Shown here one piece after another: positions 10,440 to 22,245 of a DNA stretch of 64,000 nt (positions are counted from its first letter, which is position 1; the number at the start of each line of letters is the position of its first letter). A program made the position numbers and the translations under genes. Where the stretch lies: the NCBI RefSeq assembly GCF_048544455.1, contig NC_133537.1, forward strand, positions 14,755,541-14,819,540, read 5' to 3'. The notes below the pieces were generated by a model. That model saw only the letters and a list, made by a program, of their open reading frames with translations, was not told the origin of the DNA and searched no databases. Source of the DNA: Silene latifolia. Its lineage: Eukaryota; Streptophyta; Magnoliopsida; Caryophyllales; Caryophyllaceae.

Positions 10440-10645
10440 TTTTAAGAGTCCTCTAAGACAGTCACACACTCATATTCCGGAAATACAGAAAGAAAGAAAT
10501 TCCGCGATCGAACTACCAAAAAAGGGCAATACTTAAGAGACTCAAAAGATTTTTGCTTGATACCAAAGTTTCGAAGATGACTCTTATTTATAATCATAGG
10601 ATCACCCACCTAATGGTAATCTTCCAATGTGGGACAATTCTACTA

Positions 10646-12734
10646 TCTATAAAATCTTATTAAAAGACTATCATAAAATGCCAATTTAAAGCCACCTAGA
10701 TAATGCCACATTGGATTAGAAAAAGCTATATAGACATTCAATACTCATGTCACCACTCAACAAAATGCCACGCATACATTTCATACCCCATATCATCTGC
10801 TCTACCCAATTACCCCGTCAATCTTCACTGTTCCTATCGTCACCGATATACTACGGCCTTTCCCTTTATTCCGCCATCCGACCATCGAAAATCCACAAGG
10901 TCCACCGAACTACCCCACCTTCAGAATATGGTTTCCACATATTCTCCCTTTTCTCCCGTGTTCCATTGCCGTTTGTACTCGGCCCATGGTCTCCGTTACG
11001 ATTCCGCTACAGCTCCTTACGTGGGCCCTTGGTGACGGCTCCAGTTTTCCGCCGCAGGTCAGTTGTTGCTTTAATTTTTAGCAACTTTTCAATACCCCTT
11101 CTTACGGTTACTAACTCATACATTGATGACATTTAATCGTCATCTGTTCGCCTCCCTAATGATTTAATTTTCGGTTTTATTGCATTCCTCTATTTCTTCA
11201 ACTGATGTTTCTATTTTTTTGGGCTCAATTTACATGTCTATTCACCTACATGTTTGATTTAATTGTGTGTTCTTTTATCCGCTATATGATATACTGTTTG
11301 TCGCCTTGTGTTTGTGATTTCTACTTACGCAGTTTTATTTTAGTACGTGTGATTAGTTGTTTGAGATGGTATTACTATGATTAGTTTGTGAATCTTACCC
11401 AGACTTTGTTTACTGATAGCTATGCTTTCAATTTTAGGCCACCATGAATGTGGATGGAGGAGGTAGTCAGACGGATTAAAGCTGAAATTAGTTGCATTCT
11501 TTTCCGGCAGCCGTGTAAGGTATACTCTTTGTTCACCCGTGTTTTTCATTGGTATGATTGTAGTATTACTTTAGTGGCTCATCAGGTTTTGGTGTTGGAA
11601 TTACTGTGAAATGCGGAACGGGCCTTTATGAATCCCCAACCCTTTTTTGAGCCTTTGAGGAGTTATAGCTGTCAACTCAAATTCCGATTTTGCAATTCCC
11701 ATGAATGGGGATGCTCTATTGATCACGTTAAGAAATGGTATTACGCTGAATGTAATTACTGTGAAATGCGGAACGGGCTTTTATGAATTCCCCAACCCTT
11801 TTTTGAGCCTTTGAGGAGTCATAGCTATCAACTCAATTTCAGATTTTGCAATTCCCATGAATGTGGACGCTCAAATGCTCAAGTTTAGAAACGATATTAC
11901 GTTAAATGAAATTACAGTGAAATGAGGAACAGGGTTTTATGAATCCCCCGACCCTTTTTTGAGCCTTTGAGGAGTCGTAGCTATCAACACAATTTCAAAT
12001 TCCGCAATTCCCATGAATGTGGATGCTCCAATGATCACGTCTAGAATTGGTATTACGTTTACAGTAGTAGAGGTTTCTATGATTTCGGCAACCGTTTTAA
12101 TTGATTTCGTTAGGCATGTATGAATAGTGTCGGTGTAGGAGAATTATGAATGTGGATGCTACCAGCTTTATTTAACCTATTTATCGTGTTTTCAGTTCAG
12201 AACTTTTGTTGTCGTTTCACCTAAGATGTTCTGCTAGTGCTTGGGTGTGCTTCCTTTGACAGCAGCAACATCCGTATCAACAAGCATTTGCCCAACTTGC
12301 GGCGCCTACTCTAACTAACACGCCCTTCGAAGGTTCTGAGAAACCTATTTCTTTGCCTTTTCACAAATTATTTTTTAAAAAAGACCTGTTAAATATATTT
12401 TCTAACCTGTTTCCCCTTTAATTTAACCAACAGATTTGCAACGGTGCACAGTTACCGTAAAAGAAGCCGTCCACGTTATCCCAGAACTCCGGACAACCCA
12501 AACTCGTGCACCCCACCGGAGAATAAACTGAGAACGGATAAAAGAAAACGGGTTAGTTCTCATATATAACCACAAAGGAGAAAAGAAAAAATACAAACCC
12601 AGCATACAATTGGGCCTGAATAATTGACACCAAGACGGATACAATAACAGACCGCAACGGAGGTTTATGAACGGAAAACCAATGGAGAAACTAAAAACAA
12701 AAAAACCCGTGAATTTCATGGGTCCCAAAACTAG
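10646..12734 (+). mobile_element. Non-autonomous Helitron (2.09 kb)
   Basis: The 5' end TCTATAAAATCTTATTAAAA follows an A. The 3' end is the hairpin CCCGTGAATTTCATGGGT, then CCCAAAACTAG, followed by T. This gives the A^T target and TC...CTAG termini of Helitrons. The early motif AATGCCAC is shared with the Helitron at 22246. There is no Rep/helicase coding. It contains three tandem 155-bp repeats and a C-rich stretch (10750-11040) whose short frames match nothing I recognise. Confidence 0.75.
11599..12065 (+). repeat. Three tandem copies of a 155-bp unit inside the Helitron
   Basis: Units begin at about 11599, 11754 and 11910, each starting AATTAC.GTGAAATG.GGAAC. They share CCTTTTTTGAGCCTTTGAGG and GCAATTCCCATGAATG. 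They differ by scattered substitutions. Confidence 0.85.
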
Positions 12735-13401
12735 TTTATATGTAATATATTCACCACATCTACATAATTCTTCAATGTGTGACAAATAACATATTAAGAA
12801 GTACACCATCTTTTATCATAATTAAAATATGAGAAAATAATAATACTTCGTTCATACCATTGAATTGTTTACGTTTTCTATTTTACGTTGTTCCGCTTGA
12901 TTGTCTACGTTTTTATATATGGGTATCTTTTTTATCAATCAAATGACCCACATACCCTTGTCTACTTTTATACCTTTTGGTGGGTGGGTGCCAAAACATG
13001 AGGGGCTTACATGAGAATATTTGTGTAAGTAAACATATGAAAATAGAGATATTCCATTTTCTTAATATTTGTGCAAAAAGTAAATATAAACAATTCAATG
13101 GAAGAGTGGAAGTAGTAAATAATACGAAATTTATACTCAATTGGAAGCATTTTTCGCTACGAATCCAATATCTAAGTTTCTAAATTTTTTGCATTATACT
13201 TTTTTGTTAGATTGATAATCAAACAGTTCTTCTATGTAAAATATAGCTTTGATATAAAAATATTACATAGTATCTTTGTCATAATCTTGGAAGATCTTAT
13301 AATATACTTTTCTAAAATTAAAAAAGATGATGTGGACGCTTTAATATCGCTCGAAAAAAGCCTCTTTTATATATGTATATATAGATTAACCATATGGTCA
13401 T
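12735..13401. other. AT-rich spacer, nothing recognised
   Basis: A sequence near 12845-12960 (CTTCGTTCATACCATTGAATTG) resembles one end of a decayed MITE, but no partner end is clear. There is no coding signal. Confidence 0.4.
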
Positions 13402-14316
13402 TGTAACACCCCCATCTACCAAGGAGCCTTAACAAGACCTTCCCCAGCAGATAAGGGCTTTATCATCTCGGTTACCTGAGAAATAGTAAATATCAAACGT
13501 CAATAAAAGAACAATTACATTTATTACAAGATACTCGACAAAAATAAAAGATACAATTGATGACATCTATCAACTACGTGATACTATCTCTGCCATAACT
13601 CGTGCAGTCGTGCTAGACTCGTCCCTCCAAAGCACCCAGCTAAGCTCCACATATCAACCTGCTAAGACCGACTGCTCACCATAATGGATCACGATAGACA
13701 CAACACGAGAAGAAGACATAGACAACACTCCACAAGGTCAGTAACTGAAGGAACACACAAAACTAGATACAACAAACATACACCCAACACCTCCTCCAAT
13801 CACCAACACTCCTTTGACTGCCCGAAGGTCAAGTCCTGCCAGATTACTACCGTAACCAGTAATCCTCACCGCCAGTGGGGAACCACAGTCGTTCCCACCT
13901 AAGCCACGCTCATAAATACCGAGCGTAAACCCATATTCCTTAATGTGCACATCCCCTTTTTGGCGGGTTCCACAAAGGGCGAATCAAGGGCGTGAACCAG
14001 AGACAAACACACAACCACCAACTACAACCAATCCACGCTACCAACAACCATACCAAAATCAAGTAAACAATACAATCGACAAACTAGACAACCAACAGTA
14101 CTGAGTAGGAAAACCAATCTATAGCAATCCGCAACAATACCGCATACGACCATAGGATGACAAGCAACCACCATAACCACCTATTAGAAACAGTATGACA
14201 ACCCTATTACTACTACCACAACCATAATCAGAACTAAGGAAGACGACGATGATGATGATGACATACCTATATATAGCGTTCCGGTGACAAGACCGCTACC
14301 CAACTCATGCTTCCCA
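13402..14316 (-). mobile_element. Diverged gypsy LTR, minus orientation
   Basis: It starts TGTAACACCCCCAT, the reverse of the GGTGTTACA end of the LTR at 14321-15687. It keeps further matches in reverse: CATCTCGGTTACC, GTGCACATCCCC, TTCCAC/GGGCG, and CAGAGACAAACAC. It is a related but older LTR lying head-to-head with the next one. It lacks the 12-bp palindromes. Confidence 0.6.
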
Positions 14317-14320
14317 TCCC

Positions 14321-15687
14321 TGTAATACTACGTATTTATGAGTCTCTGGGTACTCTATCGAGTAGGCCTTACTCTGTCGAGTAAGGGCGAGTTGCAGTTT
14401 AAAATAGTTTCTGACCCGTTGGGTACTCGATCGAGTAACGCAGATACTCGATCGAGTAAGGGGGCACTCGATCGAGTACCTCAGCTACTCGATCGAGTAG
14501 CCGGTTTACGGGGGCTGTTTTCTCGGGTTTTGTTAATAATGCAATTAAGTATATAATAACTTCCGTCATTGTTCTTTAAACACTTTTAAAACCTAATTAC
14601 TGTGAAAAGAGAAATCAAACTACGTCATTCGCTTTAATCGCATTGTTGGCAAATTCCGGAGTTTGGAAGGTCGGATTTCACCTTTCTTTGTACCGTTGTG
14701 ATCCTTGCGTCGAGGGTAAGATCTACATACTATTTTTATAGTATTTCCTTAAGGTTGGTTAAACTCTAATATTGGGAATTGGGGGTTTTGTTGTATTGTA
14801 TGATTGGTAGTGATTATATGTTTGTATGTTAGGAGGAGGATTCGTAGAGGAAGAATTTTGATATCAGCTGTGAGATCGTCTGATTGTGTTGTGCTTTCCA
14901 GGTAGGGTTTCCCTACTCAGTATTAGTCCCATAATGCATTGTTGGTGTTGTGTAATTGCTGATTATTATCGTATTGGTTTTATGACGGTTGTTGATTGAT
15001 TGTTGTTGATGGTTATGATTGTTTATCTCTGGTTCTCGAGATGCGTTCTCGGCTGAGTGGAGTCACTTGCGGGAGTGGCTTCACGCCCTAGATTCGCCCT
15101 CCATGGAACCCGCCACGGGAGGGGATGTGCACATTAATGGGACAGGGTTATCGCTCGGTATGATGAGCGGGGATTTGGTGGGTACGGCCTGCGGTCCCTC
15201 TCGGGGAAATTGGTCGGTGGTCCAGTGGGACGGTCGATGACGGAGATTGATTGGAGTGGGTGATTGTGTGTGATTGTTTGAGTTTGTGTTGTTTCCGTCT
15301 TGTTGGTTATATAGATTGTGTGATTAGTACCGACCCGTTTAATGTTTTAAAAATGTGGTGATCCATTCGGGGATGGTGAGCGGTTATTGAGCGGTATGAG
15401 TCGATTCTTGGGATAGCTGGGATGTGCCACCGTCGATGATAGAAGTATTCATTTTGTAGCTTAGTAGTTTTCATAAACATTTCAGTTAGCTCAGTAGACA
15501 GTTGGTTTGAGAACATGTATTCGTATTTTGGTTTGGTTTTTGGATTGTAACCTTTCACTAAAGTATTTCTATTTAAACGTTGTTTCATTATTGTTTATTT
15601 GATTATCATTGCCTCGGGTAACCGAGATGGTAGCATCCTTATACCTGGGTGGTCCTGGTAAGGCACTTGGAGTATAGGGGTGTTACA
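14321..15687 (+). mobile_element. Ty3/gypsy 5' LTR, family with phased palindromes
   Basis: The LTR starts TGTAATACTACGTATT and ends GGGGTGTTACA (1367 bp), then AAA and a tRNA-Met primer site. It aligns with the LTRs at 44935 and 50705 over its length. It carries four exact ACTCGATCGAGT palindromes at 14425, 14446, 14466 and 14487, plus two variants just upstream. Confidence 0.85.
14425..14498. promoter_or_regulatory. Array of four ACTCGATCGAGT palindromes
   Basis: Exact 12-bp palindromes are spaced 21, 20 and 21 bp apart (two DNA turns). Two degenerate copies (CTCTATCGAG, CTCTGTCGAG) precede them. The spacers differ in sequence while the palindrome is kept. Confidence 0.8.
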
Positions 15688-15690
15688 AAA

Positions 15691-15702
15691 TGGTATCAGA
15701 GC
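15691..15702 (+). promoter_or_regulatory. tRNA-Met primer binding site
   Basis: TGGTATCAGAGC lies 3 bp after the LTR end. It is the standard initiator-tRNA-Met primer site of plant LTR elements. Confidence 0.85.
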
Positions 15703-16519
15703 GACGATCCTGAAACCTGTAGCCAATGAATCTAATGAATATAGGGAGTCAATTAAAATGAACCCGGGGTAAAGGTTGTAAGAGCTAATGCAAAGTCTTG
15801 GGAGACGTCCTAAAGTCGCGAACTCGCCCTACAATTTTGAACCGATCACATGAGGGGTGTATGTCAAGGTCGTATGTGTTGTTTGTTAGCTTGTGTGTGG
15901 ATGTGATGAAGTATGTTGTAATTGTTGAATGTTTGGGAGTAGAAGGTTGAGTTTGTGAATGAAAGGTTGGTGAAGTATATAGAACTGTTGTTTGAACATG
16001 AAGCATGTTGGATGTTTACTATGTGGCGTTTGATAACATGATATAATTGTTTTGTTGATCGTATGAAAAGCTTGGTAGAATCGCATGCTTAACTATAGTA
16101 TAATGTTGAGTTTATAAAGTTGTGTAATATGTTGGGATATGATATAGCATGCGGGTAGCATATTCGAGTTAGCATGACTCGATCGAGTGGGTCTGACTCG
16201 ATCGAGTGGGTATTTGACGATTTTGCAACCAAAATCGTGTTTTTGGGCACTCGATCGAGTACCTCGGGCACTCGATCGAGTAGGGGGTCACTCGATCGAG
16301 TAGCCTGGCTACTCGGTAGAGTATGTTAGAGATCAGAAGGTCTGTTTGGGGTCTGATGTCGAGGCACTCGATCGAGTATGGTGGGCACTCGATCGAGTAG
16401 CCTCTTACTCGATCGAGTAGGTTTAGGCACTCGATCGAGTGTGTTCTGGGCAGCCTGTTTTCGTGTTTTGAGGTTTTAGTGCGTATGTTTATATCTACTC
16501 TTTCTTATATAGTTTCAAG
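15703..16519 (+). other. Gypsy leader with ten palindrome copies
   Basis: This is the untranslated leader between primer site and gag. The first 150 bp match the leader of the element at 44935. From 16177 to 16440 it carries nine exact ACTCGATCGAGT copies and one variant (CTCGGTAGAG). Confidence 0.8.
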
Positions 16520-17100
16520 ATGCCGCCCAAGAGAAACGTGTATTATGCGAGAGCTGAGACCATGAACATAGATGATGTCGTTAAGATGTTGGAGCATCAA
16601 GATGCTCTTACAGAGGCTTTAAAGAAAGTGGGAAAGGAAAAGGAGGTTGATCACTCTAAGATCAACCTTTATATAGCGAGGTTTAACCCAAAAGAGTACA
16701 CGGGAACCGGGGAACCAAACCTTCTTGACAACTGGCATCGTGAGATGGAGAACATACTAGACCTGGTTCACTGTCCTGATGAGATGAGAGTAGAACAAGC
16801 TGCGTTCTACCTGAAGGAAGCAGCTGGCAAGTGGTGGGATACGGTGAAGGTGGGTGCTAAGGAGATGTATGCGAACCAGGGCTTACCTGCTATACCTTGG
16901 AAAGAGTTTCGGAGGGCTATGAGGAAAGAGTTTGTACCGGAACATGTGAGGAGTAAGCTGAGAGAGGAGTTTGATGGGTTTAAGATGACATCTGATATGT
17001 CGATTCTTGAGTACTACAAGCGAGTTCAATGAGAAGTCTAGGTATCTTTGAGGATATGGGTTTGAGTGAGGAGAATGCGCCGAGGTTTGAGAGGGGTTGA
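16520..17100 (+). pseudogene. gag: Ty3/gypsy gag, N-terminal part, frame-broken
   Basis: ATG 16520 opens 170 codons with the retrotransposon gag fold: RFNPKEYTGTGEPN, LLDNWHREME, QAAFYLKEAAGKWWD and PWKEFRRAM. The frame breaks at about 17029, and two further single-base-type breaks occur by 17097. The next open frame starts within the conserved region that begins TPKIMDKLPVG. The breaks sit at positions where the family has a codon containing CAG or CTG, the same context in which repeat copies elsewhere in the window disagree, so some may be sequencing errors. Gag packages the element RNA into particles. Confidence 0.8.
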
Positions 17101-18062
17101 CCCCTAAGATCATGGATAAGCTACCTGTAGGAGTCCTTACTGATGTTAAGGAAGCTTATGAGAGGGCTGGGAGAGCTGAGAGGTTAGTGGAGATGGCTCA
17201 GGAGAGAGTGGGTATTGAGAAAAGAAAGGCTGAGAGTGAGGGTGGAGGCCAATCTAGTCACAAGAAAGGCAACCACAATCAAGCTAGAGGGTTTTCTTCT
17301 GGGTCAGGATTCAGTGTTGGGGCTTCCTTTGGGCATGGCCGTGTGAGTGGTAGTGGTAGTTGGGGGATGACCTGCTATGGCTGTGGCGGTGTAGGCCACA
17401 AGAGACATGAGTGCACGAGTGCACCGGGAGCTTTTCAGGGATCGGCTTGGGGGAGCTATTCTCAGAGACCTGCACAGAGTTATGCGAGCAATAGACCGTC
17501 TGGGTCATGGTCTAACCGGGGAAGTCAGAGCTATCAGGGTGGAGGTAACCGTAATGGCGGTAATTCTTATCAGAAACCAGCTACGAACAACAACAACAAC
17601 AACAACAATCAGGGGTCAGGTGCTAAGCCGACCACATCAGCCAGTACTGTCCAGGGAGGTGGGCAGAAGACCGGTGGAAAGCTGTTCATGATGGACAAGA
17701 AAGCAGCTGAGGATGATGCACATGTTATCACTGGTACTTTTCTTATTAATGGTATTCATACCTTTGTTTTGTTTGATTCGGGGGCGTCTCAGTCGTTTGT
17801 ATCTTCGAGTCATATTAAACGGTTGGGTTTGAGGGTATATGAGTCTGTAAGTGAGAAAGTTTTTATACCTTCGGGTGAGTCTGTATCATGTGGGAGGTTG
17901 TTTAGAGATGTATCTATGATAGTTGGGCAAGTTGATCTACCTGTAGACTTGCTAGAGTTTCCTTTTGACGATTTTGAGATGATAGTCGGGATGGACTGGT
18001 TAGGAAAGTACAAAGCTAAGATATTACGATACAAGTCAACATCTATTATGATACAATCCTAA
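17097..18062 (+). pseudogene. Ty3/gypsy gag C-terminus and aspartic protease, truncated
   Basis: The 321-codon frame holds a helical segment, a Gly/Ser/Asn-rich linker, a zinc knuckle (CYGCGGVGHKRHEC, CX2CX4HX4C, near residue 93) and a retropepsin (VLFDSGASQSFVS near residue 225, DSG as catalytic triad, then MIVGMDWLGKYKAKI). Homology ends at about 18030 and unrelated AT-rich sequence supplies the last codons. Reverse transcriptase, RNase H and integrase are absent, so the element is truncated after protease. Confidence 0.85.
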
Positions 18063-18233
18063 ATTTAATGTTTAACAACATACAACAATTGCATTAATTG
18101 AACTAATTTAATTTAAAAGCCCTAATCTTGTAACTCTAGAACAAAAACATAGATACAACAATTATATCTAAAGGCGCAACTTTTTAATCTAATACTTAAC
18201 AATACATGTTCGCTCTGATACCACTGAAGGGTT
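18063..18233. other. Retroelement internal remnant with inverted primer site
   Basis: TCTGATACCACTG near 18215 is the reverse of a CAGTGGTATCAGA primer site of a minus-strand LTR element whose LTR starts at 18234. The rest is AT-rich and unassigned. Confidence 0.4.
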
Positions 18234-18900
18234 CTGTAACGATTTTCAACAGATTTGAATTATAAAATTCCCAAGACCTCATGCATGTTAAGTATTAAGA
18301 TTAAAAAAAAAGGGGTGATTAGCAAACTTAGTTGGATGCGGAAGAATTCCAATAATATGCTAATAATAAGAAGTATAATAAAACCCAAATCATGGATCCT
18401 TGAATAGTAATATAATCTGTAAGACCGTCTCACAATAACGCCTTAAGTGTTGCGCCTCTACCGGTATCCACACAATATGAGTATGTATGCTAGTACAAAT
18501 TTTAAGGCAATTTTCTTCATTTTCTCTCTTGAGGAGTTTTTTTCTTTCAGAAAAATTGATATATAAACATCTCCCCTTATATCTCTATATATAGGGAGTT
18601 CAAGGAGAATCCTAAACTATCTAGGATATGAAAAGTCTAATGGAATAATTTTTTATTATTCTTATTACATTTATAATAATTAATCTATATTAATTATAAT
18701 TGCCCAAAATTCATCTAGTGTGTGACCCTGTAGGACCGATTAATACTACCGAATCCTAACTCATTTAGGACTCAGACTACAAATGGCTCCTAGCAGAACA
18801 TTGTAGCCACATAGAATTAATCGGTTATACAATATTCCGGACATATGGGCACACTAACTCTTTCAGTGGAAACAATTCGTTAACATGCCCCGAACTCCCG
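18234..18900 (-). mobile_element. LTR remnant (minus strand), right end uncertain
   Basis: On the minus strand it ends ...AATCGTTACA directly before the inverted primer site, as an LTR should. A TATA-like box (CTATATATAGAG read on the minus strand) lies at about 18580-18595. I could not fix its other end; 18900 is a rough limit. Confidence 0.35.
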
Positions 18901-20486
18901 AAGCATGAGCGTATAAAAAACAGATAAAGTAATCGAGTGAAAATGAGAGAAAAACAATTAATTGAATGAGTATTTTTGTAAGCATGCGTGTTTAGTACAA
19001 AAATCGGGTTATCGTGTATGATTTTTTAAAACACAAGGTTACCATGTAGAAAAAAATCAAAATTAAATTAGCCACCTCACTTTCCGTTAGGTACTTAACG
19101 GAAAAATTGACGAAATACAAGTATAGGGTCGTGCCAATACGTATTAATAGAGTTCAGGGTTACCACGTGTGTGTTTTGGAAATGGAAGGTGATCATGTAA
19201 AATCAAAAAAAATACAGGGTTACCATGTAGAAAAACTCAATCAATCAATATATATAACTAAAAAAGGCTTTTTTTCGAGACACTTATTTACAATTTTCCT
19301 ATTAGGAGATAATTAATCATTTACAATTTTTCTATTAAAATTAGGAAATATTAATTATTTACAATTTTCCTATTAGAATTAGAAAATTATTCTTTAATAT
19401 TTTTACACCTATTTTTAACATTATAAACTTTTTCCAACATTTTCAATTACAATTAGAAGATTGTTCTCTAATATGAAAAGTTTAATATAATTTAGAAAAA
19501 AACTATAGATATATTCGTACTCTCTAATTTTATTCGGAATAACAAATGTGATAATTCACAACATAAAATATTTGTAACTGACTAACAATATAAAAAAAAT
19601 GGAGGTATTAAGAGGCCTAGAGGCCCTAGGCCGAACTAAGTTATGACAAACGTGAATGCACAATACGGAGTACAAGGAATTTATTTATGTAATGAGCAAA
19701 AAGAACACCGAAATATGCTCCTACATCTATTGTTATTGCTAATGTCATGCTTAATTATGGATAATACAAAGTTTTTTTTGTTAATGATATATGTATTTTT
19801 CCCACCAGTTTTAAAATTATCACCCTTCAAAACATTTTGACATTTATTGTTACTCTATTATATTGTTTAAATTCATATTTCATTATAAGAGAGAGATATA
19901 TAAAAATCTATTACTCTAATTTACATAAAATAGTGAAAAAGTTGAACATCTATTGATTCACAGACTTTCATTTCTTTTTAAAATTCACGGAAACTTCTAT
20001 TTCTTCACATATTTTTATACTAGCAAACAAACAACCCCTAACTTATTGTACAACCAACTAAAAATGCATATATCCGTTTTATATAAGACCGCATTAGATT
20101 TGTCTCACGTAACCCTCAAAACTAATTTACCACTATTTCCAATATTAATATTATGATCGAGTATATTTTTGTGGAATGATACTTCTTTCATCTCATTATT
20201 TATAATTTTTTATTAAATATATGATATGTAATGATTTAGAGGATACTACACACGACTATTATTACACCTTTATAGTCTCGTGCATAAAAAGTATAAATAT
20301 TATGAAATATTTAAACAAATAATTTACTATGTGGGATAATCAAATCTTTCATAAAACGCAACTTTGTAATCGCAGCCATTCACGTCAAGTTATTTGCTTA
20401 TACTCGAACCTTAGTGCATATATCCAAATATTTAAAGGAACGAATATGCGATGTATAGATTTAATTTGTTTCCTCCCCAACTAATA
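18901..20486. other. AT-rich DNA, nothing firm
   Basis: Repeated phrases such as CAGGGTTACCATGTAGAAAAA (19030-19240) hint at a decayed small transposon. Short frames here have no recognisable product. Confidence 0.45.
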
Positions 20487-20737
20487 CTCCCTCCAACCTA
20501 ATCATATGTACCCATTTATTTTTGGGTAGTCTCGAAGCGACACTTTGACCATATTTTTCCTCCTTTATACATAGAGTTATTTTTATCAAAAATATAATTT
20601 TGTGAAAGATATTTTATAGAAAAACTAAATATATTAGTTTTATCTTTCAAAAATTTATATTTTTTAATGAATTAACAGTCAAATTTTGACCTATAAAAAG
20701 TAAATTAGTACATCGGATTAGATTGGATTGGAGGGGG
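20487..20737. mobile_element. Stowaway-like MITE
   Basis: CTCCCTCCAACCTAATCATA at the left and the inverse GATTGGATTGGAGGGGG at the right are flanked by TA on both sides (20485-20486 and 20738-20739). Length is 251 bp, with an AT-rich core. These fit a Tc1/mariner-type MITE. Confidence 0.7.
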
Positions 20738-20803
20738 TAATTGATTAGTGTACAAGTATGATATTAAGGTTTATAAATTTGAATATAAAACAAATTCCAT
20801 GAG

Positions 20804-21010
20804 GGGTTGTTTAGTTCAAAAGGCCGGAATGGAATATGATAGAGTGTGATACCATGGAGGTATCGATTCTGAATCCCCTACCTTCTTATGGTTGTTTGTT
20901 CCTTTTTAAGGAGTGTTTGGTTGGGTTTTCTCAAATGGAATGAAATAAAGTTGCTCCATTACAGTGTTTGGTTGGTGTATTATGAAATGGAGTTAAATAC
21001 CCATGAATTC
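20804..21010. mobile_element. hAT-type end, left (GGGGTTGTTTAGTT)
   Basis: AGGGGTTGTTTAGTTCAAAA is a common hAT-type terminus. A second similar phrase, GTGTTTGGTTGGG, follows at 20914. Inverse counterparts (CCAACCAAACAACCCCT, AAACCAAACGACCCC) lie at 26090-26297. No target duplication could be fixed, so these may be several small elements. Confidence 0.35.
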
Positions 21011-21741
21011 TAATTTCATTTTAACCCCTTCGAATTTCATACCCATATTCCTCCCTGGCAAATTATTTAATAAGGCGGTCTTATAATATAAGACCTCCCT
21101 ATTTGAAGGGCCCAGCCCAAATTCTCTAATTGCTATTTTTATAGAAAAAAAAGAAAAGAAAAAACAACTACACTGTAAACTACCCATCACGGCATCACTC
21201 ATAGTCATCGCTACAGTTTTTCTTCTCTTTCAACATTTCCTCTCTCTCCTCTCCCACACCAATCCGCACAATTCATTTTTTTTTGTATTTGCTTCTTCTA
21301 AGAATCTCCGGCATCTCTCAGTCTCTCACCCCATTATGTACTACGTAGATGTTTTTTTCACCCATTTTATTACATATTACGGGGGTTCGTGCTAAATTGA
21401 TAGAATAGAGTAAGTTACTTTTTCCTTCTCTTAATTGTATTTTAGTTTTTGTTAATCCAATCTCGGTCATTACTACATTTCTCCGGTATTCAAGGATATT
21501 TAGAATTTCGAGTGATTTTGTTTATTTAGCTATATTATGAGCTTGATTTCAAGCTTTGTCAAATCGTATATTTTTGTGTACTATTTCGTGTCATGAACAA
21601 TTTGTTTGCATTGATTGTCAAATTAAAATCTTGACTGATGCTCCGTCATTTCAATTTTTTTGTTTTTCAAACTTTGATTTTAAGCAAATAATTTGGGATT
21701 TTAACTTAAAAACTCAGGTTTTAAATTGCACTTTTGTCAAA

Positions 21742-21809
21742 AGCTAATTAGCTCAAATGAAAGAGCATGTGTAATACACAAGGTGTGGGTTCGAATCCCG
21801 CGTTGGCTA
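21742..21809 (+). tRNA. tRNA-like sequence (degenerate; tRNA pseudogene or SINE head)
   Basis: A box-A-like TTAGCTCAAATGAAAGAGC and a perfect box B (GGGTTCGAATCCC) lie at correct spacing. The outer 7 bases, AGCTAAT and GTTGGCT, pair with G-T wobbles, and the T-stem GTGGG/CCCGC pairs. The D-loop lacks GG and the anticodon arm folds only as a short TGTGT-AAT-ACACA stem, so no anticodon can be assigned with trust. There is no CCA-adjacent terminator run. Confidence 0.4.
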
Positions 21810-22245
21810 TGTGACATATGGTATTTGGCACCAACAATAAACGCCTAAATTATCACCAGTTATAATTTGTTTTTAGAAATAATGGTTGTTTACCTCTATT
21901 ATTATATTTTTAGTTGAAAAATCAATTATAAGTTTAAGCTCAAGTTTGTGTTAAAAACCCTTGATTTTAGCTTGAAAGGTTGAAGTACTTAAGAGATCCA
22001 ATTTTAAAATATTAATTTAAACTTAAAATTTTGAGTTTTTAAGTTCAAAATTCTGGATTTTAATTTGAGAACTTGACGTTTTAAGCTAAAAAGTCAGGAA
22101 TCATAAGTATGAGGCTTTTTATGTTTTAAGTTGAAAACTCAAAGGTTTTAACAATAAAACTATTAGTTGATTATCTTGGATTCAATGTTTTCTTATGACA
22201 CAGAAATTTCAATGTTAAATATAATAAAAGGTTGAAAACTCAATA
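21810..22245. repeat. Degenerate repeats of TTTAAGTTGAAAACTC
   Basis: Variants of TTTAAG(T/C)T(G/C)AAAA and their complements recur many times here. They resume after the Helitron at 25474-25640, so the Helitron landed inside this low-complexity block. Confidence 0.5.

Noticed and set aside
10703..11136. Pro/Ser/Tyr-rich frames in the Helitron as a gene
   Set aside because: Two overlapping frames of similar quality arise from a C-rich segment. There is no homology or splice logic.
21742..21809. Functional tRNA-Ile(AAT) gene
   Set aside because: The anticodon arm cannot be folded with normal lengths and the D-loop lacks GG, so I list it only as tRNA-like.
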